DNA of 16,831 nucleotides from positions 1 through 16,831 of the forward strand of contig CAZDET010000087.1 of NCBI GenBank assembly GCA_964504335.1, written 5' to 3'. Within the stretch, counting starts at the first letter, position 1, and each line of letters opens with the position of its first letter. Position numbers and translations under genes: made by a program. This stretch comes from CAZDET01 sp964504335 (GTDB taxonomy: Bacteria; Bacteroidota; Bacteroidia; Chitinophagales; Saprospiraceae). Below, piece after piece: positions 1 through 6,831 of this stretch. A model generated the notes under the pieces. The model ran no database searches. It worked only from the letters and a program-made list of their open reading frames with translations, and had not been told where the DNA came from.

Positions 1-34
1 AAATAAAATAGATCACCGATTGGGTGGATGTATG

Positions 35-68
35 AAGGCTTAGTTCGATGCGCATCGGGCTAAGCCTT
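35..68. terminator. Stem-loop after the TPR gene
   Basis: A perfect 9-bp inverted repeat (35-43 with 60-68) encloses the 12-bp palindrome CGATGCGCATCG (46-57). It lies 16 bp beyond the stop codon of the minus-strand TPR gene. No long T-tract follows on either strand, so termination is inferred from position and stem strength only. Confidence 0.5.
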
Positions 69-84
69 TGTCGTTGATAAAAAA

Positions 85-1890
85 CTAGATGTTATCCCCC
101 CGCAAACGGCGGAAGCGCTTCCGGGCTTCTACGGCAAAGGTGCTGCCGCTGTAGTCGATGAAAAGCGTCTCGTAATACAACTTTGCCTTTTCCTGATCAT
201 TGAGGAAATGTTCGTACAAATTTCCGAGCGCAAACAGGCTGTTGTCAGCTCGAATGCCGTCGGAATGATTTTCGACAATCTGCTGGTAGGCTTCGGCGGC
301 CGCTTCGAAGTTGCGTAGTTTTTCGTACACCTGTGCTTTGAGGAATAGGATATCGTCCTTCAGGTCGTGTTCCGGAAACTCGGTCGCCAGGGTATCGAGT
401 TTGGTGAATGCGGCGTCGAACTGATTCTGGAAGACGAGCAGCTCCGCGTCGGCGTATAGCTGAAGGGCCGTCGTCACGGAATCGGTGCCTAAATTATCGA
501 GAATGAAGACGGACAAGTCGAGGGCGTCGTTGGCGATGAGCTTGGACGTCGAGGCTTTCAATACTTCAAATTGTGCCTGAGCCCACTCGAAGTTGCCGGC
601 GTAGTAGCTCAGGCGGGCATTGCGGAAGCGGGCCTCGTGGCCGAGGCGATCTTCCTTGAAGGCCTTGTCGACCTGCGAATACAGCAGGGTAGCATCCCAG
701 ACGTTGTCTTGCATGAGGTAATAGTCGGCCAACTGGATCTTCGCGCTGGCCTGGATGACCGGATTGATGTTCGGAAGTTGGATGGTACTGTCGAGAATGG
801 CAACGGCCCGCTCGAGGTCGTTGAGATACACTGCTTCCAATTCCGCCAGCTGGATGAGAATACCTGCGGTCAGGTGGGAGCGTCCGAACTCGGTCAGAAA
901 CGATTCGTACTGCTGTTCCAGTTGGCGCAGCTCGTTTTCCGTGTAGTCGTACCCATCCACCAGCTTTAGGCGGCGTGCCCGCAACCCCTCGCGTTTGGCA
1001 TCGATGTAGAAGGATGAATTTGCTCCCTTTTGCTCGACGATGTAATCGAATGCCTGGATGGCGGCATCGTAGTCGCGGTCATTCAGGGCAATGGTAGCCA
1101 ATTGAAATACCCGCATGCCGTTTTCCTGAAAGCGGCGGTCGAGTGCGGAAACCTGGCGGAGGGCTCCGCGGTAATCTTTTTTCTGGATGAATACCCAGGC
1201 CAACAAGTTGGGATAGACCTCGCTATCCGTTTCATCCTGGATGCGTGCGTACAATTGCGTTTGTAGTTCCCGCATTTCGTCGGGCGAGAGGTAGCGCTGA
1301 AACAGCGTTTTAATTTGATTGATGCGTCCGGGATTGTCGCCGAGTGCATTCAGGTAATGGTGGATCATTTTGGGGATATCCCCGCTGCGGCGGTACAGCT
1401 CTCCGAGGTTGTAGGAGAATACGCGCTTGCTGTTGAGTAGTTTGGCGCCGCGTTCGTAAGCCTGAATGGCGTATTCGTATTTAGAGAGAGTAATAAAGGC
1501 ATTGGCCAGGCGGGAAATTTGGTACTGATCGGCGGTCAGTTTGGCGATGGCCCGTTCGTATTGGCGGATGGCGGCTTCCGGCTCTGATTGTTGTTCGAGC
1601 AGGTGGCCGTAGCTGACGTGCAGACGCACATTTTCAGGATCGATTTTGAGCTGTTTCTGGATTGCCCCCTCTGCCAGGTCGAAGCGTTCGAGCGCGATGA
1701 GGCTTTCTACGTAGCGTTCGAAGAAAAAGCCATTATTGCCGCTCTGCTGGTACAGGCGTTGGTAGAGTTGTGCCGCCTTTTCGTACTCGCCGTCCTGGAA
1801 ATACTGTTGGGCTAGCCGTGTTTCTTGTCCGTTAAGAGTAGTGGCAAGTGCAAAGAAGGAAAAAAGTAGTGTCCAGACAATCCTCGGCAT
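85..1890 (-). CDS. Secreted tetratricopeptide repeat protein
   Basis: About 601 residues. I start at the ATG at 1890 because it opens directly on a signal peptide (MPRIVWTLLFSFFALATTLN, then GQE); the open frame runs on to a TTG at 1938, but that would bury the signal peptide. The mature part is almost entirely helical TPR-like repeats: for example residues around AQQYFQDGEYEKAAQLYQRL near the N-terminus, and a C-terminal run containing KAQVYEKLRNFEAAAEAYQQ and a GNLYEHFLNDQEKAKLYYE unit typical of YbgF/BamD-like TPRs. No enzymatic domain is visible. It is probably a periplasmic scaffold for protein-protein contacts; partners are unknown. It is separated from the tonB block by about 200 bp with a strong hairpin, so it is likely its own transcription unit. 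Sure of the TPR class, unsure of role. Confidence 0.85.
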   Translation of the reverse strand: MPRIVWTLLFSFFALATTLNGQETRLAQQYFQDGEYEKAAQLYQRLYQQSGNNGFFFERYVESLIALERFDLAEGAIQKQLKIDPENVRLHVSYGHLLEQQSEPEAAIRQYERAIAKLTADQYQISRLANAFITLSKYEYAIQAYERGAKLLNSKRVFSYNLGELYRRSGDIPKMIHHYLNALGDNPGRINQIKTLFQRYLSPDEMRELQTQLYARIQDETDSEVYPNLLAWVFIQKKDYRGALRQVSALDRRFQENGMRVFQLATIALNDRDYDAAIQAFDYIVEQKGANSSFYIDAKREGLRARRLKLVDGYDYTENELRQLEQQYESFLTEFGRSHLTAGILIQLAELEAVYLNDLERAVAILDSTIQLPNINPVIQASAKIQLADYYLMQDNVWDATLLYSQVDKAFKEDRLGHEARFRNARLSYYAGNFEWAQAQFEVLKASTSKLIANDALDLSVFILDNLGTDSVTTALQLYADAELLVFQNQFDAAFTKLDTLATEFPEHDLKDDILFLKAQVYEKLRNFEAAAEAYQQIVENHSDGIRADNSLFALGNLYEHFLNDQEKAKLYYETLFIDYSGSTFAVEARKRFRRLRGDNI

Positions 1891-2036
1891 ACCGGATATG
1901 TTTTCAGTAGTTAATACGGGGTGGGATTCCCTTGGCAAAACAACGGAGAGGGCTTCCTAAAAGTTGCGCCAATTTTGGCTGGATCACCTATGCTTGTGCC
2001 CACCATCCATCTTTCTGGGCCTCCACGCCAGAAACA

Positions 2037-2070
2037 CGTAAGGCCACTTCCGGTTGGAAATGGCCTTACG
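2037..2070 (-). terminator. Strong hairpin downstream of tonB
   Basis: The arms 2037-2051 and 2056-2070 pair at 14 of 15 positions around a GGTT loop. It starts 24 bp beyond the tonB stop codon. On the minus strand the stem is followed by TGTTTCTGG, a weak T-rich tail. It probably ends the gcvH-vanZ-tonB transcript. The rest of the 203-bp space (1891-2093) shows nothing else that I can support. Confidence 0.6.
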
Positions 2071-2093
2071 ATGATCTATTTAGTCAGAGCTTC

Positions 2094-2546
2094 TTACTGA
2101 AGCTTAAACTTCACAGGCAGGTTGAACTGAACGCGCACCGGACGTCCGCGTTGCTTGCCGGGTACCCACTTGATACCCTTTTGATTCATCAGGTTGACGA
2201 CGCGCAGGGCTTCCTCACCCGTACCCGCACCGGGATCACGGACGACTTCGGCCTGGGTTACTTTACCGTCGGGCTCAACTACAAAGCGAACTACTGCCGT
2301 ACCTTCTACGCCGTTTTCACGGGCGATAGCGGGATACTTAATGTTGCCGTAGATGAACTCCAGCATCTTTTCCTGGGCGCACTTTTTCTTCTCGGCTTCA
2401 GAACCGAGATCTTCGCATCCGGGGAAGCGCGGCATCTGTTCTACCACCTTGAAGATTTCCTGCACCTTCGGCTCCGGTGGTGGTGGTGGTGGCGGCGGCG
2501 GCGGAGGAGGCGCTTCGTGCTGCGGGTCGGGTTCCTCGGTGTGGGT
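2094..2546 (-). CDS. tonB: Energy transducer TonB, C-terminal part (5' end lost in assembly gap)
   Basis: TonB carries energy from the inner-membrane ExbBD motor to outer-membrane receptors. From the gap, the frame reads a short acidic stretch (TEEPDPQHEA), about 14 prolines, then the complete C-terminal domain: VQEIFKVVEQMPRFPGC, KYPAIARENGVEGTAVVRFV, and the end ...VRVQFNLPVKFKLQ. The MPRFPGC opening and the YPxxARxxGxxGxxxVxF core are those of the Bacteroidota TonB_C family. The amino-terminal membrane anchor must lie beyond the N run at 2547-2556. The fragment at 2565-3131 is in the same frame by coordinates, but the sequence argues it belongs to a second, related gene (see findings). Identity certain; gene structure uncertain. 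Confidence 0.88.
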   Translation of the reverse strand, partial: THTEEPDPQHEAPPPPPPPPPPPPEPKVQEIFKVVEQMPRFPGCEDLGSEAEKKKCAQEKMLEFIYGNIKYPAIARENGVEGTAVVRFVVEPDGKVTQAEVVRDPGAGTGEEALRVVNLMNQKGIKWVPGKQRGRPVRVQFNLPVKFKLQ

Positions 2547-2556
2547 NNNNNNNNNN
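2547..2556. other. Assembly gap (10 N)
   Basis: Ten undetermined bases within the tonB polyproline region. Ten is probably a placeholder, because the flanking sequences do not join into one sensible protein. The bases next to it (about 2557-2630), including a run of 14 G at 2617-2630, look unreliable. Confidence 0.95.
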
Positions 2557-2564
2557 GGCTTTGT

Positions 2565-3131
2565 TCAAACACCTTTCTTTTTTCCTGCCCATTGCGTGGC
2601 GGGTGGGGGTGGTGGTGGGGGGGGGGGGGGAGGAGGAGCATCGTTCTTCGGTTCGGGAACCTCGGTGATCGTTTCCTCTTCGATTGATTGGTCGGTGAAC
2701 TCTACTGGTTCTTCCTCCAATAATTCCTCTTCCGGCACTTCTTCAATTACGGGCGGCGGCGGTGGCGGTGGTGGTGGCGGTGGCTCGGCAGTACGCGGTG
2801 GTTCGACCTCGATCTCTTCTTCGATTTCGAGGGCACCCTCGGGAATGTAGATCTCGTCTTCGAATTCCGTCCAAGCGAATGCAAGCACTGCCAGCCCAAA
2901 AGCCAGGGCCAGGCCCAAGTTAAAGAAGGTACCACTGAGGCTGAACACATCAACCCGCGAGTATTTGGCGCGGTTCTCCAGCGGCGATTTGCTGGTGTCG
3001 CCGCGATACTCGCCGGCAATACCACTCTCCGCACGCTTACTGTAGACGGAACGCATCACGAAAATAAGCGCGATGATACCGACAATCAGAAGCAGCAGGA
3101 TGATGGCAAGCGTTGTACCTGTCACACTCAT
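2565..3131 (-). CDS. tonB: Energy transducer TonB, N-terminal part (3' end frameshifted and lost in assembly gap)
   Basis: 188 residues up to an apparent stop that is probably artificial. Residues 7-26 are a hydrophobic helix, a polar segment follows, and residues about 68-87 (FFNLGLALAFGLAVLAFAWTEFE) match the inner-membrane anchor of Bacteroidota TonB. Then come an acidic region, a run of 11 prolines, a second acidic region (VIEEVPEEELLEEEPVEF...) and a second proline run. After that the frame reads ATQWAGKKKGV and stops; shifting by one base in the G-rich stretch 2601-2630 gives instead GQEKRKVFEQS, which resembles the QEIFKVVEQ that starts the C-terminal domain next door. Its ATG overlaps the VanZ stop codon (ATGA), so the two are translationally coupled. 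The extra N-terminal helix is unusual for TonB. Confidence 0.8.
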   Translation of the reverse strand: MSVTGTTLAIILLLLIVGIIALIFVMRSVYSKRAESGIAGEYRGDTSKSPLENRAKYSRVDVFSLSGTFFNLGLALAFGLAVLAFAWTEFEDEIYIPEGALEIEEEIEVEPPRTAEPPPPPPPPPPPVIEEVPEEELLEEEPVEFTDQSIEEETITEVPEPKNDAPPPPPPPPPPPPATQWAGKKKGV

Positions 3132-3523
3132 GCTGACAAAATTTTAATGTTGTTTATTCTTACAAGGAACACCGCCGCAACGAGTGCCCCACTAATATTA
3201 GCTACAATATCCCAAACCTCAAAATACCGGCCCGGGAAAAACGCATATTGGATGTATTCCATACAGGCGCCGTACAAAGTACTGATCAAAAAAGCAATCC
3301 CGATGCGCGACAATCCCGACAAGCTCCGTATCCCCCTTAACGACCAACCCAACACCAGCGTGAACAGGGCATAAGCGATGAAGTGAGCATATTTATCCGG
3401 CGAGGCCACTAATCGGACCTGCGGGAGCTGTTCACCGGGAAGCGTCGATACAATAAACAAAGCTACAGCGAGCAAAATGGACGGTACCCATCGGAACCAT
3501 TGCTTACTGTCAGAAAGATGCAT
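3128..3523 (-). CDS. VanZ-family membrane protein
   Basis: 131 residues from the ATG at 3523; a TTG at 3556 in the same frame is a less likely start. Four hydrophobic segments lie at about 13-29, 48-60, 72-86 and 105-122. The family signature is present: DKYAHFIAY (43-51) and the segment EYIQYAFFPGR (89-99) followed by D105 and N109. VanZ-like proteins are small membrane proteins named after a teicoplanin resistance accessory gene; the biochemical role of the stand-alone forms is not established. It follows gcvH by 42 bp and overlaps tonB by 4 bp, so the three genes probably share one transcript. To my recollection gcvH, VanZ and TonB neighbours recur in Bacteroidota. No sign of a resistance cluster. 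Confidence 0.85.
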   Translation of the reverse strand: MHLSDSKQWFRWVPSILLAVALFIVSTLPGEQLPQVRLVASPDKYAHFIAYALFTLVLGWSLRGIRSLSGLSRIGIAFLISTLYGACMEYIQYAFFPGRYFEVWDIVANISGALVAAVFLVRINNIKILSA

Positions 3524-3565
3524 AGGGATGGAGAAATGGTGGATTGGGAAACCCAAATATAAAAA

Positions 3566-3958
3566 TTAACTCACCAGCTTTTTGTAAGCTTCTGCCGTTT
3601 CGAGCGACTCGATATCCTCCGGGTTGTCCACTTCGATCTTGATAATCCAGCCTTCCCCGTACGGATCGCGATTCACCAGTGTGGGGTCGTCTCCTTCGGA
3701 TTCATCCAACTGGCTGTTGAATTCCACGACGGTGCCGGCGACCGGCATAAATAAATCCGAAGTGGTCTTGACGGCTTCTACCGAACCGAACACTTCTCCG
3801 GCGTCGAGGTGTTCGCCGACGGTGTCCACTTCGATGTACACCAGTTCGTCCAATTCGTTCTGAGCGTGGTCGGTAATACCTACAAAGGCGACCTTCCCCT
3901 CGGTGAGCCGAATCCACTCGTGGTCTTCGGTATAGCGAACGTCTTCGGGAAAATTCAT
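3566..3958 (-). CDS. gcvH: Glycine cleavage system H protein
   Basis: 130 residues, the full length for GcvH. It is the lipoylated carrier that shuttles the aminomethyl group between the P, T and L proteins of the glycine cleavage complex in the cytoplasm. The N-terminal YTEDHEWI motif (9-16) and the lipoyl-lysine motif GSVEAVKTTSDL, with the attachment lysine at K64, are both intact, as is the NRDPYGEGWI segment near residue 96. The other subunits are not in the window. A good promoter match sits just upstream (3990-4019), giving a leader of about 25 nt. It is the first gene of the likely gcvH-vanZ-tonB unit. Confidence 0.97.
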   Translation of the reverse strand: MNFPEDVRYTEDHEWIRLTEGKVAFVGITDHAQNELDELVYIEVDTVGEHLDAGEVFGSVEAVKTTSDLFMPVAGTVVEFNSQLDESEGDDPTLVNRDPYGEGWIIKIEVDNPEDIESLETAEAYKKLVS

Positions 3959-3989
3959 GCGCGGTTGTTATTCGGTTGAAGAGAGACGC

Positions 3990-4019
3990 CAAAAATAAGT
4001 TTTTTCGTCAATCCCGGAA
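3990..4019 (-). promoter_or_regulatory. Promoter for gcvH
   Basis: On the minus strand TATTTTTG (3997-3990) fits the Bacteroidota -7 consensus TAnnTTTG, and TTC (4019-4017), one mismatch from TTG, lies exactly 19 nt upstream. Transcription would start near 3984, about 25 nt before the gcvH ATG. Apart from this the 138-bp space between gcvH and citrate synthase shows no strong feature. Confidence 0.5.
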
Positions 4020-4096
4020 GGCCGTCTTGCGGTTTGAGGTATAATAACTTGTCTGGCAATTTGACGTGCGTGAGCGTGCAAGTTGAGATTTATCGA

Positions 4097-5422
4097 TTAA
4101 TGACTACCGGCCTGCGCGGAGTGTTTGGCAATAAACTCTTTGACCCATCCGGAGGTAACGGATTTTGGCCGTTCCAGGGGCATGCCCATTGCCCGGCTCC
4201 AGCAGGAAGCCGCCAGCACGCCTAGTGCGCGGGATACGCCAAACAATACGGTGTAGAATGAGTACTCGGTGAGGCCGTAGTGCACCAGGAGGGCACCGGA
4301 ATGGGCATCTACGTTTGGCCAGGGGTTTTTGACCTTCCCCAGCCCCTGGAGGATTTCCGGGACGGTATCAAAAATCTTCCACACCACCTGTACCAAATCG
4401 CTATCGCGGAGGTAGGCCTCTGCAAATTCTTTTTGGGCGACGAAGCGCGGGTCGGGGCGGCGCAGTACGGCGTGTCCGTATCCGGGAATGACCTGGCCGG
4501 CATCCAGCGTTTGGTGAACGTATTCGGCAATCTGCTCCTTAGTGGGTTGCTGTGTACCCAATTCTTCCAGCATGCCCAGGATCCATTTAATCACTTCCTG
4601 ATTGGCCAGACCGTGCAACGGCCCGGCGAGGGCATTCATTCCGGCAGCAAAAGATACGTAGGCATCGCTCAGGGTAGAACCGACCAGATGCACGGTGTGG
4701 GCCGAGGCGTTGCCCCCCTCGTGGTCGGCGTGGATGGTCATGTAGAGGCGCATCAGGCTTTTGAAGTCAGCTGCTTCAAAGCCGAGCATATGGGCAAAGT
4801 TGCCGGCCCAGTCGAGGCTGGCGTTGGCTTCGATGTGCTGGCCGTCGTGAAACGTGCGGCGGTAAATATAGGCGGCTACCCGGGGAAGCCGGGCGATCAG
4901 GTTCATCGTATCTTCGTAAGTTGCCTCCCAGTACTGGTCTTTTCGCATGCCTTCCGCGTAGCGGCGGGCGAATACGCTGTCGCGCTGCATGGCCATGATC
5001 CCAATCGTGAACTGGGTCATTGGGTGAGTATCCGTAGGCAGCGTGTCCAGGACCTGGAAAACAGAAGGCGGTACCTCTCCGCGCCTACGCCACTCTTCGG
5101 AGAGCCAGTTGACCTCTTCTTCGCTGGGAATTTCACCAACGAGCATCAGCCAAAACAACCCTTCGGGCTTGGGCTCTCCACTCGGGCCACCGGGTAGTTT
5201 TTCTTTGAGTTGCGGAATGGAATAACCCCGAAAGCGGATGCCTTCGATCGGGTCGAGCTGGGAAGTTTCCCAAACCATCATCTTAATTCCACGGGCCCCA
5301 CCGAAGATTTGCTTGATTTTAACCTCATCGACTTTGTCGTCGCCGTGTTCCTTGAGCAGTGTTTTTAATTCGGTGGTTAGAGCGGATGATTTTTGCTGAA
5401 ATTTTTCCTTCAGGGGATCCAT
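4097..5422 (-). CDS. gltA: Citrate synthase, eukaryote-type
   Basis: 441 residues. Condenses acetyl-CoA and oxaloacetate to citrate, the entry step of the TCA cycle. The sequence follows the mitochondrial form rather than the E. coli GltA form. Residues equivalent to the pig catalytic triad are all visible: H234 in HADHEGGNASAH, H270 in AGPLHGLANQE and D372 in NVDAHSG, with the GYGHAVLRRPDPR substrate loop at 314-326. The eukaryote-type enzyme is known from Bacteroidota and is expected to lack the NADH control of the hexameric Gram-negative type; that is inference from the family. The start (ATG, MDPLKEKF) lies 28 bp after the stop of a small secreted-protein gene, so the two may be cotranscribed. 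The trailing region lacks a clear terminator. Confidence 0.97.
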   Translation of the reverse strand: MDPLKEKFQQKSSALTTELKTLLKEHGDDKVDEVKIKQIFGGARGIKMMVWETSQLDPIEGIRFRGYSIPQLKEKLPGGPSGEPKPEGLFWLMLVGEIPSEEEVNWLSEEWRRRGEVPPSVFQVLDTLPTDTHPMTQFTIGIMAMQRDSVFARRYAEGMRKDQYWEATYEDTMNLIARLPRVAAYIYRRTFHDGQHIEANASLDWAGNFAHMLGFEAADFKSLMRLYMTIHADHEGGNASAHTVHLVGSTLSDAYVSFAAGMNALAGPLHGLANQEVIKWILGMLEELGTQQPTKEQIAEYVHQTLDAGQVIPGYGHAVLRRPDPRFVAQKEFAEAYLRDSDLVQVVWKIFDTVPEILQGLGKVKNPWPNVDAHSGALLVHYGLTEYSFYTVLFGVSRALGVLAASCWSRAMGMPLERPKSVTSGWVKEFIAKHSAQAGSH

Positions 5423-5450
5423 ATATCCTGATGTTTATGATGTAGGTCGA

Positions 5451-5870
5451 TTAATTGCGAAACCACGTTCCCGGATAATCGGTGTAGAGGCGGCGCAGTA
5501 GCACGTACTCAGAGAGCCCCTTTTCGGCAGATTGTGCCCGGAAAATGCGACGCGCCCGTCTCAACTCGGCAAGCATTCGTTGCTGATCCGGCGTGAAAAG
5601 TCGATCCAGGCTATTTTCCATCCCCTCCACAATTGCGCGGCGCTTCGGCCAGTATTGGTCCGGCCACTGGTACAGGGGCGCAATTTCCCGTAAATTAGTC
5701 TGGAATCGCTTAATGATAACAGTTACTGCTGGTAGCTGTTCGTGCTTTAGTTCGTACAGTTCCATTAATGTAGTCTGCAAGTCGTCGGCACTCAATGTAG
5801 GGACTTCCGATTGAGACTGCCCCTTTAAAATACATCCACAGAACAGCAACAAAAAACAATACCGAGCCAT
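5451..5870 (-). CDS. Small secreted helical protein, function unknown
   Basis: 139 residues from the ATG at 5870, which opens on a signal peptide (MARYCFLLLFCGCILKG); the frame runs back to a TTG at 5906 that would put 12 residues in front of it. A typical lipobox is absent (F-C-G-C is a poor match), so I expect export to the periplasm rather than lipidation. The mature part is rich in E, L, R and Q, likely all helical, with FTPDQQRMLAELRRARR near the C-terminus. That resembles the LTxxQ-type segment of Spy/CpxP-like periplasmic helical proteins, but the match is short and I do not assign it. It precedes citrate synthase by 28 bp, with which it has no obvious functional link. Confidence 0.7.
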   Translation of the reverse strand: MARYCFLLLFCGCILKGQSQSEVPTLSADDLQTTLMELYELKHEQLPAVTVIIKRFQTNLREIAPLYQWPDQYWPKRRAIVEGMENSLDRLFTPDQQRMLAELRRARRIFRAQSAEKGLSEYVLLRRLYTDYPGTWFRN

Positions 5871-6042
5871 TACCACTACCTTAAATTGACGGCTAAAGTA
5901 CGACAATGTGTAAGATGTCGGTGGATGGAATTGGGAGAAAACCGCAAATCCGTCACCTCAGGAACGAGAGGAGGCGTAATCCGTATCTTGCACAATTGCC
6001 TGGATACCCTGGCAAACAATTCCTTATTCAAACGGAAATTGC

Positions 6043-6624
6043 ATGATCATCATAGGAGAAGTCTTAATCAGCGATGCCATTTTCGATGAGTATTTCGCCT
6101 GTAATCTGCACGCCTGTAAGGGAGCCTGTTGTTGGGAAGGTGACTACGGGGCACCGCTGGAAGACGAAGAGGTGCATCAACTGGAGGCCATCTATCCAAA
6201 GGTGGCTCCTTACATGAGCCCGGCTGGAAGAGCGGTAGTGGAAAAAGAAGGTGTCGCCATCCTTTACAAGGATAATAATAAGTACGGCACGCCCCTGGTA
6301 GCAAACGGACCGTGCGCTTACATGGTCATCGGCCGGGGAGGGATTGCACAATGCGCCATCGAAATGGCCCACGCCGAAGGAACCGTCGACTTCAAAAAGC
6401 CCATTTCCTGTCATTTATATCCCATACGGGTGCAATCGACCAAGGCGGGGTATGAAGCATTGAATTACGATCAGTGGGATATTTGCTCCGCGGCCTGTAA
6501 GAAAGGAGCAAAAGAAAAAGTAACCGTTTTCGAGTTTACAAAAGCGGCATTAATTCGAAAGTACGGCACCGAATTTTACGAAGAGATGCAAGCTGCGGCA
6601 ACCGCATATCGCAAAGACTGGTAA
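6043..6624 (+). CDS. DUF3109 family cysteine-rich protein
   Basis: 193 residues, near full family length. Nine cysteines are visible: C20, C25, C29, C30, C91, C104, C123, C148 and C152, in the contexts ACNLHACKGACCWEGDYG, GPCAYM, QCAIEM, PISCHLYPIR and DICSAACKKG. This is the pattern of the DUF3109/YkgJ-like group, thought to bind zinc or an iron-sulfur cluster; no reaction is established. No signal peptide or membrane helix, so it should be cytoplasmic. It is a single-gene unit, divergent from the 5870 gene across 172 bp in which I see only weak promoter matches. Its stop codon TAA (6622-6624) overlaps the T-tract of a terminator facing it on the minus strand. Confidence 0.88.
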   Translation: MIIIGEVLISDAIFDEYFACNLHACKGACCWEGDYGAPLEDEEVHQLEAIYPKVAPYMSPAGRAVVEKEGVAILYKDNNKYGTPLVANGPCAYMVIGRGGIAQCAIEMAHAEGTVDFKKPISCHLYPIRVQSTKAGYEALNYDQWDICSAACKKGAKEKVTVFEFTKAALIRKYGTEFYEEMQAAATAYRKDW

Positions 6625-6652
6625 AAAAAAGACCAGTACGTTTGCACTGGTC
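6623..6652 (-). terminator. Intrinsic terminator on the minus strand
   Basis: Arms GACCAGT and ACTGGTC (6631-6637 with 6646-6652) form a 7-bp stem with an 8-nt loop. Read on the minus strand it is followed at once by eight T (6630-6623), a textbook intrinsic terminator. On the plus strand the A-tract comes before the hairpin and no T-tract follows, so it does not look like the terminator of the DUF3109 gene. No minus-strand protein gene ends here; it ends the proposed small RNA. A third copy of the arm (ACTGGT, 6617-6622) lies in the last codons of the DUF3109 gene. Confidence 0.75.
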
Positions 6653-6826
6653 CGAAATAAACACCTAAAACCCTATTAACTTCTTTCGGGCGTGATACCA
6701 CCCTTTATCTTGCAAAATCCCAATAAAGGGATTCCTATTTTATCATATAAAAGTTAGTTCTGAAAGTTAAGTTAATCAAAATACAAAATTATTTCCACAT
6801 TTCTAAACTAACTTTTATTAAATGTC
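6623..6826 (-). ncRNA. Candidate orphan structured RNA of about 200 nt
   Basis: Bounded by a near-consensus Bacteroidota promoter (6832-6861) and an intrinsic terminator with eight T (6623-6652), with no credible reading frame between them on the minus strand. The transcript would start near 6826. Stems in order: arms 6818-6806 with 6759-6747 (13 bp, perfect, 46-nt interior); CCCTTTAT with ATAAAGGG (6730-6723, 6708-6701); a small hairpin GGGTG...CACGCCC (6703-6688); CCGAAA with TTTCGG (6689-6684, 6657-6652); then the terminator. It does not match 6S, tmRNA, RNase P or SRP RNA as I know them. It faces the DUF3109 gene tail to tail and starts about 280 bp from the divergent symporter gene. The rest of the 481-bp gap (about 6862-7105) is AT-rich; TATTTTTG at 6944-6951 could be a plus-strand -7 element but lacks a partner TTG. 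Confidence 0.5.
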
Positions 6827-6831
6827 CTATG

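Noticed and set aside
2350..2850. Plus-strand open frames rich in glycine or valine opposite tonB.
   Set aside because: They are the antisense reading of the proline codons of tonB and cross the N run; nothing supports them as genes.
3128..3523. Glycopeptide (teicoplanin) resistance gene vanZ.
   Set aside because: The protein has the VanZ fold only; there are no vanHAX or vanRS neighbours, and it sits between housekeeping genes.
4280..5197. Long plus-strand open frame (305 codons) antisense to citrate synthase; similar ones opposite uvrA (12647-13405) and mqnC (14595-15374).
   Set aside because: Codon bias of GC-rich genes leaves long open antisense frames. The opposite strand has full-length conserved enzymes, and the antisense products show no domain.
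6694..6707. T-box-like sequence on the minus strand (AGGGTGGTATCACG, 11 of 13 defined positions of the T-box consensus) inside the candidate RNA.
   Set aside because: No aminoacyl-tRNA synthetase or amino-acid gene follows on that strand, the terminator does not overlap the motif as in T-boxes, and no stem I specifier region is evident. A match of this quality is expected about once in three windows of this size by chance.
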